Positions 35,626-49,314 of a stretch of 60,792 nt of DNA are shown here, one piece after another. Made by a program: the position numbers and the translations under genes. Source of the stretch: Parasulfuritortus cantonensis (GTDB taxonomy: Bacteria > Pseudomonadota > Gammaproteobacteria > Burkholderiales > Thiobacillaceae); assembly GCF_004337445.1 (NCBI RefSeq), contig NZ_SJZB01000036.1, positions 1 through 60,792 on the forward strand. Reading direction: 5' to 3'. Position 1 is the stretch's first letter, and every line of letters begins with the position of its first letter. The notes under the pieces were generated by a model. The model was not told the DNA's origin and ran no database searches. It worked only from the letters and a program-made list of their open reading frames with translations.

Positions 35626-38600
35626 ATGCCGAGCAAGGCAGCCATCATTTCCCTCGCGACCGCGTGGGGTCCGAGGCATGGAGGCGTTAATGCCTTCAAC
35701 ATCGAACTGGTGAAGTCGCTGGGCATACTGCCATGCCGCAACTACGACCTGTTCTGTGTCGTCCTGAACGCCAGCGATGAGGAACGCGAGGATGCCAGCA
35801 ACTGCGGCGTGGAACTGATCTCGCTCGGCATCGACGGCAAGGCGTTTCCCGATGACACGGCAAGCGGACTGATTGAGCGGCTTGCAGACCACACCCCGGG
35901 CGAAGGCTGGATATGGCTCGGCCACGACACCGTCAGTGGCGGATTGTCCTTGCAGTTGCGCGACGGATTTCCAGGCAGCAAGACCGTCCTGATCCACCAC
36001 ATGGCCTTCGGCGCCTACCAGGATTACAAGAAAGGAAGCAGCCTGGAGGCGATCGACAAACGCGAACTGCAACGGGCCATGTTCGCGCAGGCTGATCTGT
36101 GCCTGGCGGTCGGCCCCATGCTGTGCGGGCAACTCGAAGACCTGCTCGGCCCGCACAGTCGTCCGGTCGAAATGATCGTGCCTGGCCTGCCGGAGCCGCC
36201 CGACATCAGTGACACACCGCCCGACAACTTCACCGCCTTCGTCGCCGGCCGCCTGGGGAATGAAGACGACCGCATCAAGCAAGGTGGACTGGCCGTGCGC
36301 GCCTACGGCGCGACACTGGCCAAGGCATTCGGCAAGGAGAAGTTCAAGAACAGCCGCCTGCGCAGGTCGCCAACCCTGCGCATGCGCGGCGTCCCCGGCG
36401 AAGCCCAGGCTCCCGTTCGCACACTGCTCGGCCAGGCAAGCGGCCGCGTCGTGAACTGCGACCTGGCCCCCTTCGGCGAAGACCGCGCGGCCTATTTCCG
36501 CGATCTCGCCGGCAGCAGCGTGGCCCTGATGCCGTCCTGGCACGAGGGCTTCGGCTTGGTCGCCTGGGAGGCCATCGCCTGCGCCGTACCGGTGGTGATC
36601 GGCGAGCAGTCGGGCGTCTACCGCCTGCTCCGCGACCGCCAGGTCAGCCTCGACCAGAGCGTGCGGAGCGTTGCGGTTCAAGGCCACCTGCCGGAGAGCG
36701 ACGAGGAACCGAACCACAGCGATGCGGACGTGCAGGCCGTGCGCGATGCCCTGTTCGATATCGGCGACCACATCCTGGACCGCAAGCAGGATGCCGTGTC
36801 CCTGGCTACGATCCTGCGCCACGACCATGACTACACGTGGCCACGTTGCGCACGCGACCTCCTGTCGGCCCTGAATGGGCATCTCGACCTTGTGCTCTGC
36901 GATGCCGACACGCGCGCCGAGCCCGTGCCGCCGCGCCCCGAGCCGCCGGAACCGCCCGCCGACCTGCCCGCCTTCCTGCATCCCCCGCGCCCTCGCCCCT
37001 GGCGACCCGAATTGGGACAGGCGCCTTCCGCATTGCTGGTGGCCCGTGACCAGATCGTCCCCTTCGACCCCGAACGGGATGCCGTGGTCGAAGCCTGGCT
37101 GGATTGGGCTGCCGCACCCGCGACACCCCGCATCGCCCTGCGCCTGGTCACCGGTCCGGGCGGCATGGGCAAGACCCGCTCGGCCATCGAATGCCTCCGG
37201 CGCGCCCGGGCGCGCGGCTGGCAGCCGCTCTGGCTGGGCGGCGACCTGCCGGAAGACTGGCAGGCGCAATGGCGCGCCTGGCTGGGCCGGCCACACGCCT
37301 CCGACACGCCTGTCCTGCTGGCGATCGACTACGCCGAAGGACGCCAGGAGGCCATTTTGCGCCTGCTCGACACCACCTTGGCGCTGGCCGCCGATATCGA
37401 CCGGCTGCCGCCCCTGCGCCTGATCCTGCTCGCCCGCGCCACGGCCTGGTGGCCGGAACTGCCCCACTACGGCAGCCCCGAGGTCGCCGCCCTGCTCACC
37501 GGCCCAGCCAACGCCGGCATGGAGGCGATCCCGCCCTGGAACACGGCCACCGAGGCGCGCGAACGCACCTACCTGGCCGCGCTCCGGGCCTATGCCGCCG
37601 CCCGGGGTCTCCCTGGCCCGGAACGCCCCTACCAGCCCGACTTCACCGCACCGATGTACGCCCGGCCCCTGCACCTGCACATGGCGGCGCTGGTCACCCT
37701 GGCCGGCGAGCGCCCCGAGCACGCCACCGCCCTCCTGAACAGCCAGTTGGGCCGCGAATGGCGCTACTGGAGCCAATCCCGCCTGGCCCCCGAGGCGGGT
37801 TACGACGACTGGGCCGACACCCTCGCCTGGCTGGCCCTGGTGCAAGGCGCCACCGTGGCCCAGACCCACGCGGCCACGAGCGGGCTCGGCTTAGCCGCGC
37901 CGGACCTGGTCGCGGGACTGGCGCGCGCCTATCCGGCCGAGGCCGAGGCTATCGGACCGTTGCAGCCCGACCCCCTGGCCGAGGCCCTGATCCTGGAACG
38001 CCTAGCCGGCCGGCGCGGCCAGGCGCTGGTCGAGAATGCCCTGGCCGAGGACCCTGCCCTCGCCAGCCGGACATTGGAGGTGATCGGCCGCGTCGCCGCG
38101 CGCGCCGAGGCCGGATGGCCGCCGGAATCCGAGCCCCTGTGGCACCGCCACCTGGGCCAAGGCCTCGACCCGGCCTGGCCGCGCCACGCCCAGCAGCTGG
38201 TGGCCGCCGCCCATAGCGGCAGCCCGGCACTGGGTCGGCTCGTGCTGTCATCCTGGCGGCGACTGTCGCCGGAAATGCAGGCAGGGATCGCCCCCAGACT
38301 GCGCCTGCCGGACTATTCCACCCCACTGCTGAACCTCTCGGTAGAAGTGGAACGCGTGCGCCTTGAGGCTACCGACAAACCGGAAAAGCGGGCCGGCATC
38401 CTCAACAACCTGGCCAACCGCCTGAGCAACTTGGGCGACGCCGACTCCCGCGCCGAGGCCCTGACATGCGCCCGCGAGGCCGCGGCCGTCTATCGCGATC
38501 TCGCCCAGGCCCAGCCCGCCGCCTACCGGCCCGATCTCGCCATGTCGCTCAACAACCTGGCCAACAATCTTTCCGAGCAGGGCGACGCCGACTCCCGCGC

Positions 38601-40995
38601 CGAGGCCCTGACATGCGCCCGCGAGGCCGCGGCCGTCTACCGCGATCTCGCCCAGGCCCAGCCCGCCGCCTACCGGCCCGATCTCGCCATGTCGCTCAAC
38701 ACCCTGGCCGCCCGTCTTTCCGAGCAGGGCGACGCCGACTCCCGCGCCGAGGCCCTGACATGCGCCCGCGAGGCCGTGGCCATCCGCCGCGAACTCGCCC
38801 AGGCCCAGCCCGCCGCCTACCGGCCCGATCTCGCCATGTCGCTCAACAATCTGGCCAACAATCTTTCCGAGCAGGGCGACGCCGACTCCCGCGCCGAGGC
38901 CCTGACATGCGCCCGCGAGGCCGCGGCCGTCTACCGCGAACTCGCCCAGGCCCAGCCCGCCGCCTACCGGCCCGATCTCGCCATGTCGCTCAACAACCTG
39001 GCCGCCCATCTTTCCGAGCAGGGCGACGCCGACTCCCGCGCCGAGGCCCTGGCATGCGCCCGCGAGGCCGTGGCCATCCGCCGCGAACTCGCCCAGGCCC
39101 AGCCCGCCGCCTACCGGCCCGATCTCGCCATGTCGCTCAACAATCTGGCCAACAATCTTTCCGAGCAGGGCGACGCCGACTCCCGCGCCGAGGCCCTGGC
39201 ATGCGCCCGCGAGGCCGCGGCCGTCTACCGCGAACTCGCCCAGGCCCAGCCCGCCGCCTACCGGCCCGATCTCGCCATGTCGCTCAACAACCTGGCCGCC
39301 CATCTTTCCGAGCAGGGCGACGCCGACTCCCGCGCCGAGGCCCTGGCATGCGCCCGCGAGGCCGTGGCCATCCGCCGCGAACTCGCCCAGGCCCAGCCCG
39401 CCGCCTACCGGCCCAATCTCGCCATGTCGCTCAACAATCTGGCCAACAATCTTTCCGAGCAGGGCGACGCCGACTCCCGCGCCGAGGCCCTGACATGCGC
39501 CCGCGAGGCCGTGGCCATCCGCCGCGAACTCGCCCAGGCCCAGCCCGCCGCCTACCGGCCCGATCTCGCCGCGTCGCTCAACAATCTGGCCAACAATCTT
39601 TCCGAGCAGGGCGACGCCGACTCCCGCGCCGAGGCCCTGACATGCGCCCGCGAGGCCGCGGCCGTCTACCGCGAACTCGCCCAGGCCCAGCCCGCCGCCT
39701 ACCGGCCCGATCTCGCCATGTCGCTCAACAATCTGGCCAACAATCTTTCCGAGCAGGGCGACGCCGACTCCCGCGCCGAGGCCCTGACATGCGCCCGCGA
39801 GGCCGCGGCCGTCTACCGCGAACTCGCCCAGGCCCAGCCCGCCGCCTACCGGCCCGATCTCGCCATGTCGCTCAACAATCTGGCCAACAATCTTTCCGAG
39901 CAGGGCGACGCCGACTCCCGCGCCGAGGCCCTGACATGCGCCCGCGAGGCCGCGGCCGTCTACCGCGAACTCGCCCAGGCCCAGCCCGCCGCCTACCGGC
40001 CCGATCTCGCCATGTCGCTCAACAACCTGGCCGCCCATCTTTCCGAGCAGGGCGACGCCGACTCCCGCGCCGAGGCCCTGGCATGCGCCCGCGAGGCCGT
40101 GGCCATCCGCCGCGAACTCGCCCAGGCCCAGCCCGCCGCCTACCGGCCCGATCTCGCCATGTCGCTCAACAATCTGGCCAACAATCTTTCCGAGCAGGGC
40201 GACGCCGACTCCCGCGCCGAGGCCCTGGCATGCGCCCGCGAGGCCGCGGCCGTCTACCGCGAACTCGCCCAGGCCCAGCCCGCCGCCTACCGGCCCGATC
40301 TCGCCATGTCGCTCAACAACCTGGCCGCCCATCTTTCCGAGCAGGGCGACGCCGACTCCCGCGCCGAGGCCCTGGCATGCGCCCGCGAGGCCGTGGCCAT
40401 CCGCCGCGAACTCGCCCAGGCCCAGCCCGCCGCCTACCGGCCCAATCTCGCCATGTCGCTCAACAACCTGGCCGCCCATCTTTCCGAGCAGGGCGACGCC
40501 GACTCCCGCGCCGAGGCCCTGACATGCGCCCGCGAGGCCGCGGCCGTCTACCGCGAACTCGCCCAGGCCCAGCCCGCCGCCTACCGGCCCAATCTCGCCG
40601 CGTCGCTCAACAACCTGGCCGCCCATCTTTCCGAGCAGGGTGACGCCGACTCCCGCGCCGAGGCCCTGGCATGCGCCCGCGAGGCCGTGGCCATCCGCCG
40701 CGAACTCGCCCAGGCCCAGCCCGCCGCCTACCGGCCCAGTCTCGCCGCGTCGCTCAACAACCTGGCCGCCCATCTTTCCGAGCAGGGCGACGCCGACTCC
40801 CGCGCCGAGGCCCTGACATGCGCCCGCGAGGCCGTGGCGATCTATGCCTGGTGTCACGGCCAAATGCCGGCGGCCTTCGAGCGCAACCTGGGCATTGCGA
40901 TCGGAACGCTGGGCCGCGCGGCAAGGGCACTAGGGCGCGACCCGGAGAAGGAATTGCGTGAGCTGTTTGGGCAGGAAGGTGATGATGAGGGCTAA
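35626..40995 (+). CDS. GT4 glycosyltransferase - STAND NTPase - TPR-repeat protein
   Basis: 1789 residues. Residues about 1-420 look like a GT-B glycosyltransferase: a [15 protein letters not shown] start and the GT4 signature E307-x7-E315 in [20 protein letters not shown]. After a proline-rich linker (about 430-465) comes a P-loop NTPase: Walker A GPGGMGKT (510-517, Lys516), Walker [11 protein letters not shown] with Asp568, then a helical region to about 930, as in STAND proteins. Residues 933-1745 are about 17 TPR-like units of 49 residues, nearly identical to each other. There is no signal peptide. STAND-TPR proteins often act as switches, some in phage defence, with an N-terminal effector. 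A glycosyltransferase in that position is unusual. The gene lies alone between two clpB ends. Defence is inference. Confidence 0.85.
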   Translation: MPSKAAIISLATAWGPRHGGVNAFNIELVKSLGILPCRNYDLFCVVLNASDEEREDASNCGVELISLGIDGKAFPDDTASGLIERLADHTPGEGWIWLGHDTVSGGLSLQLRDGFPGSKTVLIHHMAFGAYQDYKKGSSLEAIDKRELQRAMFAQADLCLAVGPMLCGQLEDLLGPHSRPVEMIVPGLPEPPDISDTPPDNFTAFVAGRLGNEDDRIKQGGLAVRAYGATLAKAFGKEKFKNSRLRRSPTLRMRGVPGEAQAPVRTLLGQASGRVVNCDLAPFGEDRAAYFRDLAGSSVALMPSWHEGFGLVAWEAIACAVPVVIGEQSGVYRLLRDRQVSLDQSVRSVAVQGHLPESDEEPNHSDADVQAVRDALFDIGDHILDRKQDAVSLATILRHDHDYTWPRCARDLLSALNGHLDLVLCDADTRAEPVPPRPEPPEPPADLPAFLHPPRPRPWRPELGQAPSALLVARDQIVPFDPERDAVVEAWLDWAAAPATPRIALRLVTGPGGMGKTRSAIECLRRARARGWQPLWLGGDLPEDWQAQWRAWLGRPHASDTPVLLAIDYAEGRQEAILRLLDTTLALAADIDRLPPLRLILLARATAWWPELPHYGSPEVAALLTGPANAGMEAIPPWNTATEARERTYLAALRAYAAARGLPGPERPYQPDFTAPMYARPLHLHMAALVTLAGERPEHATALLNSQLGREWRYWSQSRLAPEAGYDDWADTLAWLALVQGATVAQTHAATSGLGLAAPDLVAGLARAYPAEAEAIGPLQPDPLAEALILERLAGRRGQALVENALAEDPALASRTLEVIGRVAARAEAGWPPESEPLWHRHLGQGLDPAWPRHAQQLVAAAHSGSPALGRLVLSSWRRLSPEMQAGIAPRLRLPDYSTPLLNLSVEVERVRLEATDKPEKRAGILNNLANRLSNLGDADSRAEALTCAREAAAVYRDLAQAQPAAYRPDLAMSLNNLANNLSEQGDADSRAEALTCAREAAAVYRDLAQAQPAAYRPDLAMSLNTLAARLSEQGDADSRAEALTCAREAVAIRRELAQAQPAAYRPDLAMSLNNLANNLSEQGDADSRAEALTCAREAAAVYRELAQAQPAAYRPDLAMSLNNLAAHLSEQGDADSRAEALACAREAVAIRRELAQAQPAAYRPDLAMSLNNLANNLSEQGDADSRAEALACAREAAAVYRELAQAQPAAYRPDLAMSLNNLAAHLSEQGDADSRAEALACAREAVAIRRELAQAQPAAYRPNLAMSLNNLANNLSEQGDADSRAEALTCAREAVAIRRELAQAQPAAYRPDLAASLNNLANNLSEQGDADSRAEALTCAREAAAVYRELAQAQPAAYRPDLAMSLNNLANNLSEQGDADSRAEALTCAREAAAVYRELAQAQPAAYRPDLAMSLNNLANNLSEQGDADSRAEALTCAREAAAVYRELAQAQPAAYRPDLAMSLNNLAAHLSEQGDADSRAEALACAREAVAIRRELAQAQPAAYRPDLAMSLNNLANNLSEQGDADSRAEALACAREAAAVYRELAQAQPAAYRPDLAMSLNNLAAHLSEQGDADSRAEALACAREAVAIRRELAQAQPAAYRPNLAMSLNNLAAHLSEQGDADSRAEALTCAREAAAVYRELAQAQPAAYRPNLAASLNNLAAHLSEQGDADSRAEALACAREAVAIRRELAQAQPAAYRPSLAASLNNLAAHLSEQGDADSRAEALTCAREAVAIYAWCHGQMPAAFERNLGIAIGTLGRAARALGRDPEKELRELFGQEGDDEG
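38422..40845. repeat. 147-bp tandem repeat array (about 17 units)
   Basis: The unit is 147 bp (49 codons), in frame, starting with [14 protein letters not shown]. Units differ at a few fixed positions only: T/A before CAREA, AAAVY or VAIRR, D/N/S before LA, ANN/AAH/AAR at the end. Units 4-7 and 11-14 share nearly the same order of variants, so a block displaced by seven units (1029 bp) seems duplicated. Unit 1 and the last, partial unit are more divergent, as expected for array ends. Confidence 0.93.
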
Positions 40996-41056
40996 AGTCC
41001 GCACTCGCCCGTTTGCGTCAAACGTTCGAGCCAGGCGGTACTTCACCCTCTCCCTG

Positions 41057-41078
41057 CCCCTCCCCCCAAGGGGAGGGG
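41057..41078. terminator. GC hairpin between the TPR gene and clpB
   Basis: CCCCTCCCC pairs with GGGGAGGGG around a CCAA loop between two converging genes. There is no T run, so it is a weak intrinsic terminator or a dispersed hairpin repeat. Confidence 0.45.
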
Positions 41079-41086
41079 AACGGCGT

Positions 41087-43675
<2,589 letters not shown>

Positions 43676-43813
43676 GGCTTTCTCCGTTGAATTACTTGTG
43701 CCGGAGATGGGGGGATTGCCGGGAATTTCAACTGTAGATCATGGCCGCCGTACCGGGACCGGCACGGCGGCGCGCCAGTCCGGGATAAAATGGCGGCCAA
43801 GGAGACGAGACCG

Positions 43814-44656
43814 ATGCAGCCTGACCAAGAAACGATCACCACCAACATCGACGCCGCCCTGGCCGAAGACCTGGAGCGGCGCGGCGATCTGACCGCCAGC
43901 CTGATCCCGGAAAACGCCGGCGCCCACGCCCGGGTCATCACCCGCGAGGATGCCGTGCTGTGCGGCCAGCCCTGGTTCAACGCCATATTCCGCCGCCTCG
44001 ACCCGGACGTGCGCCTGTTCTGGCTGGCCGAGGACGGCGAGCCGGTCAGCGCCGGCCAGACCCTGTGCGAGGTCAAGGGCAATGCCCGCGCCCTGCTCAC
44101 CGGCGAACGGCCGGCCCTCAACTTCCTGCAGACGCTGTCCGGGGTGGCCACCGAGACGCGCCACTACGTCGCCGCCGTGGCCGGCACCCGCGCCAGGATC
44201 TACGACACCCGCAAGACCCTGCCCGGCCTGCGCGCGGCGCTCAAGTACGCGGTCCTGTGCGGCGGCGGCGAGAACCAGCGCATGGGGCTGTTCGACGGCA
44301 TCCTGATCAAGGAGAATCACATCGCCGCGGCCGGCGGCATCCGGCCGGCGATGGCGCACGCCCGGGCGATCGCCCCGGCCGGGGTGAGCATCCAGATCGA
44401 GGTCGAGAACATGGACCAGCTGGCCGAGGCCCTGGACGCCGGGGCGAAATTGATCCTGCTCGACAACTTCGACGCCGACGGCCTGCGCGCGGCGGTCCTG
44501 TTCGTCGCCGGACGCGCCGAACTGGAGGCCTCGGGCGGCATCACCCTGGACAACGTGCGCTCGATGGCGGAAACCGGCGTCGACCGCATCTCGATCGGCA
44601 GCCTGACCAAGAACGTACGCGCCGTGGACCTGTCCATGCGCTTTATCGAAACCTGA
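43814..44656 (+). CDS. nadC: nicotinate-nucleotide pyrophosphorylase (carboxylating)
   Basis: 280 residues from ATG 43814, which has AAGGAG nine bases upstream; an ATG at 43790 lacks that. It converts quinolinate and PRPP to nicotinate mononucleotide in NAD synthesis. Family features: EDLERRGDLTASLIP, GERPALNFLQTLSGVAT, YDTRKTLPGLRAALKYAVLC, GGGENQRMGLFDGILIKENH, and EASGGITLDNVRSMAETGVD. It is followed 10 bases later by an MlaF-like gene. Confidence 0.97.
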   Translation: MQPDQETITTNIDAALAEDLERRGDLTASLIPENAGAHARVITREDAVLCGQPWFNAIFRRLDPDVRLFWLAEDGEPVSAGQTLCEVKGNARALLTGERPALNFLQTLSGVATETRHYVAAVAGTRARIYDTRKTLPGLRAALKYAVLCGGGENQRMGLFDGILIKENHIAAAGGIRPAMAHARAIAPAGVSIQIEVENMDQLAEALDAGAKLILLDNFDADGLRAAVLFVAGRAELEASGGITLDNVRSMAETGVDRISIGSLTKNVRAVDLSMRFIET

Positions 44657-44666
44657 GGAACCCGCC

Positions 44667-45473
44667 ATGGCCAACGACAACATCGTGGAAGTCCGCGACC
44701 TGCATTTCGCCTACGAGGGGCGCAAGATCCTCGACGGCGTCGACCTGGACATTCCGCGCGGCAAGGCGGTGGCCATCCTGGGCACGAGCGGCTGCGGCAA
44801 GTCCACCCTGATGCGCCTGATCAGCGGCCAGCTGCGCCCCGAGCGCGGCCGGGTCCTGATCGACGGCGAGGATGTCCACGCCCTGGACAACGACGGCCTC
44901 TATCGCCTGCGCCGCAAGATGGGCATGATGTTCCAGGTCAGCGGCCTGTTCAGCGACCTCTCCGTGTACGAGAACATCGCCTTCCCGATGCGCGAACACA
45001 CCGACCTGCCGGAGGCCATGATCCGCGACCTGGTCCTCATGAAGCTGCACGCGGTCGGCCTGCGCGGTGCCCATTCCCTGATGCCGCGCGAGCTGTCCGG
45101 CGGCATGGAGCGGCGCATCGCCCTGGCCCGCGCCGTGGCCATCGACCCCAAGCTGGTGATCTACGACGAACCCTTCGCCGGCCTCGACCCGATCTCGCTC
45201 AACGTCATCGCCAACCTGATCCGGCGCCAGAACGACGCCCTGGGCACCACGTCCATCGTGGTCACCTACGACGTCTCGGAATCCCTCAAGGTGGTCGACT
45301 ACGCCTACTTCCTGTCCGACGGCAAGGTCGTCGCCCACGGGCCGACGGCGGAGATGCTGAGTTCCAGCGACCCCTTCGTGCGCCAATACATCCACGCCGA
45401 GCCGGACGGCCCGGTGCACTTCCACTACCCGGCCGATCCGCTCGCCGCCGACATGGGCCTGGCGGCCGCCTGA
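44667..45473 (+). CDS. MlaF-like ABC transporter ATPase, orphan
   Basis: 268 residues. Walker A LGTSGCGKST, Q-loop MMFQVSGLFSDLSVYENI, signature LSGGMERRIALARA and Walker B LVIYDEPFAGLDPIS with catalytic Glu are all typical of MlaF, which powers phospholipid transport between membranes. The H-loop position, normally SHD or THD, reads VVTYDVSES, so the switch His is Tyr. The C-terminal 30 residues are an extra, His/Pro-containing tail. No mlaE, D, C or B follows, though they usually do. It shares a transcript with nadC. Confidence 0.85.
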   Translation: MANDNIVEVRDLHFAYEGRKILDGVDLDIPRGKAVAILGTSGCGKSTLMRLISGQLRPERGRVLIDGEDVHALDNDGLYRLRRKMGMMFQVSGLFSDLSVYENIAFPMREHTDLPEAMIRDLVLMKLHAVGLRGAHSLMPRELSGGMERRIALARAVAIDPKLVIYDEPFAGLDPISLNVIANLIRRQNDALGTTSIVVTYDVSESLKVVDYAYFLSDGKVVAHGPTAEMLSSSDPFVRQYIHAEPDGPVHFHYPADPLAADMGLAAA

Positions 45474-45551
45474 ACCGGCGGGCCGCGCGGCCCGTCACCC
45501 GGCCGGCGGCAGGGCTATAGTGCAGTCATCAGATTCCCGATCCTTGCCACC

Positions 45552-46826
45552 ATGACGATCCGGTCCTTCGGTTCCATCCTGGCGGGCCTGCTGGCCGTGA
45601 CCGCATTGCTTCCCGGCGACTCCGCCACCGGGTTCATCCCGCTCGCCGGCGCGGCGGCTCCCCCCATCCTCATCGCCCACGTCGCCCCCACCACCGGGCG
45701 TTTCGCCCTGCATGCGGAGGCGGACCGGCGCGGCGCCGAGATGGCGGTCGAGGAGTTCAACGGCAAAGGCGGCGTGCTCGGGCGCGAGATCGTCCTGGTC
45801 TCGCGCGACCCGACCCTGGACGCCAAGCGCGCCGCCGAGGTGGCCGAGGAGTTGATCAGCCGCACCCATGTGGGTTTCCTGGTCGGCGCCATCAGTTCGG
45901 GGGTCGCCGCCAGCATGTCGGCGGTAGCCCAGCGACACGGCGTGCTGTTCATCAACACCAACTCCTCGGCGCCCACCGAATCGGTCGAGAACGCGCACCG
46001 GACCAAGTTCGTGTTCGACGCCAACGGCGCGAACTTCGGCCGTGCCCTGATCCGGTATGCACTGTCCGGGCAGGCCGGCAAGCGCGTCCTCCTGCTCACC
46101 GAGGACAACGTCTGGGGCCACAGCAACGCGACCGCCGCGCGCCAGTACGTCGCCGAATACGGCGGCACGGTGGTGGGCGAGGTCATGGCGCCGGAGACGT
46201 TGCCGGATCCGGGCCGCACCCTCCGCCAGGTGGCAGCCGTGCCGGCCGACGTGGTCGTCACCAACATCAGCGGCGACAACCAGATCAAGCTGTTCGCCCA
46301 GATCGACCCCAAGGTCCTCGACCGCCAGGCCTGGGTCGTCGGCGAGGTGGACTGGGAGGAACTCTATCCGGCGCCGGGCACGCCGCGCCCGCTGTTCGGA
46401 ACCACCTGGGCGTGGAACCTGGCAACGCCGGGCACGGCCGAGTTCGTCGCCCGCTACCGCAGACGTTACGGCCACACCAAACTCGACTACCCCGGCGACG
46501 TCACCCACGCCGCCTACCTGGCCACCAAGGCCCTGCTGGAGGCCATCGCCCGGGCCGGCAGCACCAACAACCACGCGGTCATCGAGCAGCTCGAGGGCTA
46601 TCGCCGCAGCGCCAGGGACGGCATGCAGGACGACGACGCCTACATGGACCCGGTCAGCCACCACGTCCAGCAAAGCATCTACATCGCGCGCTGGAACCCG
46701 CGTGCCCGGCGTCCGGAACTGGGCATGGAGATCCTCGCCCACGTCGCACCCGACCAGGTCCGCTATGAACCGGAACGCGGCACCCGGCTGGAACCGCTGT
46801 CCGAGACGCCCCACTACGCGCCATGA
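45552..46826 (+). CDS. periplasmic binding protein (branched-chain amino acid/urea type) paired with a kinase
   Basis: 424 residues with an N-terminal export signal (about 1-35). The mature part is a type I periplasmic-binding fold: [60 protein letters not shown], and [20 protein letters not shown]. Such proteins bind small ligands for ABC importers, but no permease genes follow. Instead the stop overlaps the start of a hybrid histidine kinase (ATGA at 46823-46826). It is more likely the ligand sensor for that kinase, as in the TorT/TorS and LuxP/LuxQ pairs. The ligand is unknown. Confidence 0.85.
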   Translation: MTIRSFGSILAGLLAVTALLPGDSATGFIPLAGAAAPPILIAHVAPTTGRFALHAEADRRGAEMAVEEFNGKGGVLGREIVLVSRDPTLDAKRAAEVAEELISRTHVGFLVGAISSGVAASMSAVAQRHGVLFINTNSSAPTESVENAHRTKFVFDANGANFGRALIRYALSGQAGKRVLLLTEDNVWGHSNATAARQYVAEYGGTVVGEVMAPETLPDPGRTLRQVAAVPADVVVTNISGDNQIKLFAQIDPKVLDRQAWVVGEVDWEELYPAPGTPRPLFGTTWAWNLATPGTAEFVARYRRRYGHTKLDYPGDVTHAAYLATKALLEAIARAGSTNNHAVIEQLEGYRRSARDGMQDDDAYMDPVSHHVQQSIYIARWNPRARRPELGMEILAHVAPDQVRYEPERGTRLEPLSETPHYAP

Positions 46827-49201
46827 AACTCTCCCGCTTCGGCCTCGTCGCCCGCATCGCCCTGTTGGTCGGTTGCGTCGAGGTCGTCGCCTTCAGCCTG
46901 ATCGGCTGGTTCTATGTCGACCGCTTCAGCGGTGCCTTGGACGAACGCACCCGCTCGCGCCTGCAACTGGTCGGCGACATGATCGCCAGCGACGAACTCG
47001 CCGTGCATGCCATCGCCCGCCAGCAACTGATCAGCGAGATGCTCGGCGCCCCCTACCTGGACGGCATGGTGATCGGCGGCAACGGCCGCATCATCGTCGC
47101 CACCGACCCCGGCAAACTGGGCCAGCAGGTCCGCGAAACCAAGGGCTTCGATTCCCGATGGCTCGCGGAAACCGGGCCGCACGAGGAATTGTTCGTGGCC
47201 GGGCCCGACACCCTGACCGCGATCAGGCACATCGATGCCCCGGACGGCGGGCGGCCCATCTACGTCACGGTGATCACCATCAGCACCGCCGAGCTGAACG
47301 ACCAGAAGCGCTCCATCCTGCTCTGGGGCGTGCTCGGTTCGGCCTTCTTCGTCCTGCTCAGCTCCACCAGCATCGTGTTCCTGGCCCAGCGCCTCCTCAC
47401 CCGGCGCGTGGACGTCTCGCTGGGCGTCCTGAAGGAGGTGGAGGAAGGCGACGTCGCGGCCCGCATCCCGGTCACCTATTCCGACGAACTGGGCGAACTC
47501 CAGGCCGGCATCAACTCCATGACCGCCAAGCTGGGCGCCCTCCTGGCCGTGCACCAGCGCAACGAGGCGGAGATCGGTGCCGCCAACCGCCTGCTCGACT
47601 CCATCGTCGAGAACATCCCCAACATGATCTTCCTCAAGCGCGCCGACGACCTGCGCTTCGTCCTGTTCAACCGGGCCGGCGAGCGACTGCTCGGCCACGC
47701 GCGCCAGGAACTGCTGGGCCGGACCGAATACGACCTGTTCCCGGCCGAGCAGGCCGACGCCCTCACCGCCAGGGACCGCGAGGCCCTGGCCACGGCGGGC
47801 GTCGTCGACATCCCGGAGGAGGCCGTCGACACCCGCCAGGGCGGCCGGCGCATCCTGCACACCCGCAAGCTGGCCCTGCGCAACGCGCAGGGCGAGGCGG
47901 AATTCCTGCTCGGCATGTCGGAGGACATCACCGAAGCGAAGCGCACCGCCGAAGAGCTGCAACGCCACCGCGAGAACCTGGAACAACTGGTCGAGGTGCG
48001 CACCGCGGAACTGTCGCATGCCAAGGAGGCGGCCGAGGCGGCCAACGTCGCCAAGAGCGCCTTCCTCGCCAACATGAGCCACGAGATTCGGACTCCGCTG
48101 AACGCCATCACCGGCATGGCCCACCTGATCCGGCGCGGCGGCCTGACCGACAAGCAGGACGACCAGCTGGCCAAGCTGGAGGCGGCGGGGGCCCACCTAC
48201 TCAACATCATCAACGCCATCCTGGAACTGTCCAAGATCGAGGCCGGCAAGTTCCAGCTCGAACACGTGCCGGTCGACGTGAACGACCTGGTCGGCAACGT
48301 CGTGACCATGATCCAGGCCGGCGCCCAGGCCAAGCGACTGCGCCTGGCCACCGAGGTGGCGCCGGTGCCGGGCGTGCTGTACGGCGACCCGACCCGCCTG
48401 CAGCAGGCCCTGCTCAACTACGCCGGCAACGCCGTCAAGTTCACCGAGGCCGGCAGCGTCACCTTGCGCGTGCACGCCGTCGAGGAGGCACCCGAGGCGG
48501 TCCTGCTGCGCTTCGAGGTGACGGATACCGGCATCGGCCTCGCACCCGACACCCTGGCCAAGCTGTTCACCGCCTTCGAACAGGCCGACAACAGCACCAC
48601 GCGCAAGTACGGCGGCACCGGCCTGGGCCTCGCCGTGACGCGCCGCCTGGCCGAGCTGATGGGTGGCGGTGCCGGGGCGGAAAGCCGCCCCGGCGCCGGC
48701 AGCACCTTCTGGTTCACGGCCCGCCTGGAACGGCGCGCCGGCGCCGGCGGCGACGCCCATGCCGTCGCGCAGTCCGACGCCGAGGCGCGCCTGCTCCGCG
48801 ACCACCGCGGCGCACGCCTCCTCCTGGCCGAGGACGAGCCGATCAACCGCGAGATCACGGTGCTGCTCCTCGACGACGTCGGCCTCAAGGCCGATGCCGC
48901 GGCCGACGGCGCCGAGGCGGTGGCGATGGCCGAGGCGAACGACTACGCCCTCATCCTGATGGACGTGCAGATGCCCAGGCTGGACGGCCTCGAGGCCACC
49001 CGGCGCATCCGGTGCCTGCCGCGCCATGCCGGCACCCCCATCCTGGCCATGACCGCGAACGCCTTCGCCGAGGACAAGGCGGTCTGCTTCGCGGCCGGCA
49101 TGAACGACTTCATCGCCAAGCCGGTGGACCCCGACCAACTTTATGCGACGCTGCTCACCTGGCTCGATGCCGGGCGGGCGGGAGCCGCCTCGGCCGGCTG
49201 A
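46823..49201 (+). CDS. hybrid sensor histidine kinase
   Basis: 792 residues. Two membrane helices (about 9-30 and 163-188) enclose a periplasmic loop of about 130 residues. After these come HAMP (about 190-240), PAS (about 255-375), a HisKA domain with phospho-acceptor His420 ([11 protein letters not shown]), the ATPase domain ([34 protein letters not shown]), and a C-terminal receiver with Asp714 ([13 protein letters not shown]). There is no Hpt domain, so phosphate must pass to a separate protein not found nearby. It is translationally coupled to the binding protein. Confidence 0.93.
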   Translation: MKLSRFGLVARIALLVGCVEVVAFSLIGWFYVDRFSGALDERTRSRLQLVGDMIASDELAVHAIARQQLISEMLGAPYLDGMVIGGNGRIIVATDPGKLGQQVRETKGFDSRWLAETGPHEELFVAGPDTLTAIRHIDAPDGGRPIYVTVITISTAELNDQKRSILLWGVLGSAFFVLLSSTSIVFLAQRLLTRRVDVSLGVLKEVEEGDVAARIPVTYSDELGELQAGINSMTAKLGALLAVHQRNEAEIGAANRLLDSIVENIPNMIFLKRADDLRFVLFNRAGERLLGHARQELLGRTEYDLFPAEQADALTARDREALATAGVVDIPEEAVDTRQGGRRILHTRKLALRNAQGEAEFLLGMSEDITEAKRTAEELQRHRENLEQLVEVRTAELSHAKEAAEAANVAKSAFLANMSHEIRTPLNAITGMAHLIRRGGLTDKQDDQLAKLEAAGAHLLNIINAILELSKIEAGKFQLEHVPVDVNDLVGNVVTMIQAGAQAKRLRLATEVAPVPGVLYGDPTRLQQALLNYAGNAVKFTEAGSVTLRVHAVEEAPEAVLLRFEVTDTGIGLAPDTLAKLFTAFEQADNSTTRKYGGTGLGLAVTRRLAELMGGGAGAESRPGAGSTFWFTARLERRAGAGGDAHAVAQSDAEARLLRDHRGARLLLAEDEPINREITVLLLDDVGLKADAAADGAEAVAMAEANDYALILMDVQMPRLDGLEATRRIRCLPRHAGTPILAMTANAFAEDKAVCFAAGMNDFIAKPVDPDQLYATLLTWLDAGRAGAASAG

Positions 49202-49314
49202 CGCCGGCGGCCGGGCGCAAGCCCGGCGACAACCGATGGCCGCCGCCGGCCGGCGCGGCCCGTATACTTGGCATGCCCGGACGGGCGCATTGCGGCGAAC
49301 GAAAAGGGGGAACC

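Noticed and set aside
38422..40845. Repeat array as a possible CRISPR.
   Set aside because: Units are 147 bp, contiguous and in frame, with no spacers and no cas genes.
38248..40863. Open frame of about 870 codons on the minus strand across the TPR array (and a 725-codon plus-strand frame in another phase).
   Set aside because: Frames stay open because the 147-bp unit is a multiple of three and contains no stop in those phases. The translations are repetitive Gly/Val/Leu or Arg/Pro strings, and no ribosome site is present.
46057..49314. Upstream extension of the DUF2339 frame for more than 1000 codons.
   Set aside because: It runs through the binding protein and kinase genes in another frame. 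The membrane protein begins at ATG 49315 and the earlier part is Arg/Pro/Ala-rich.
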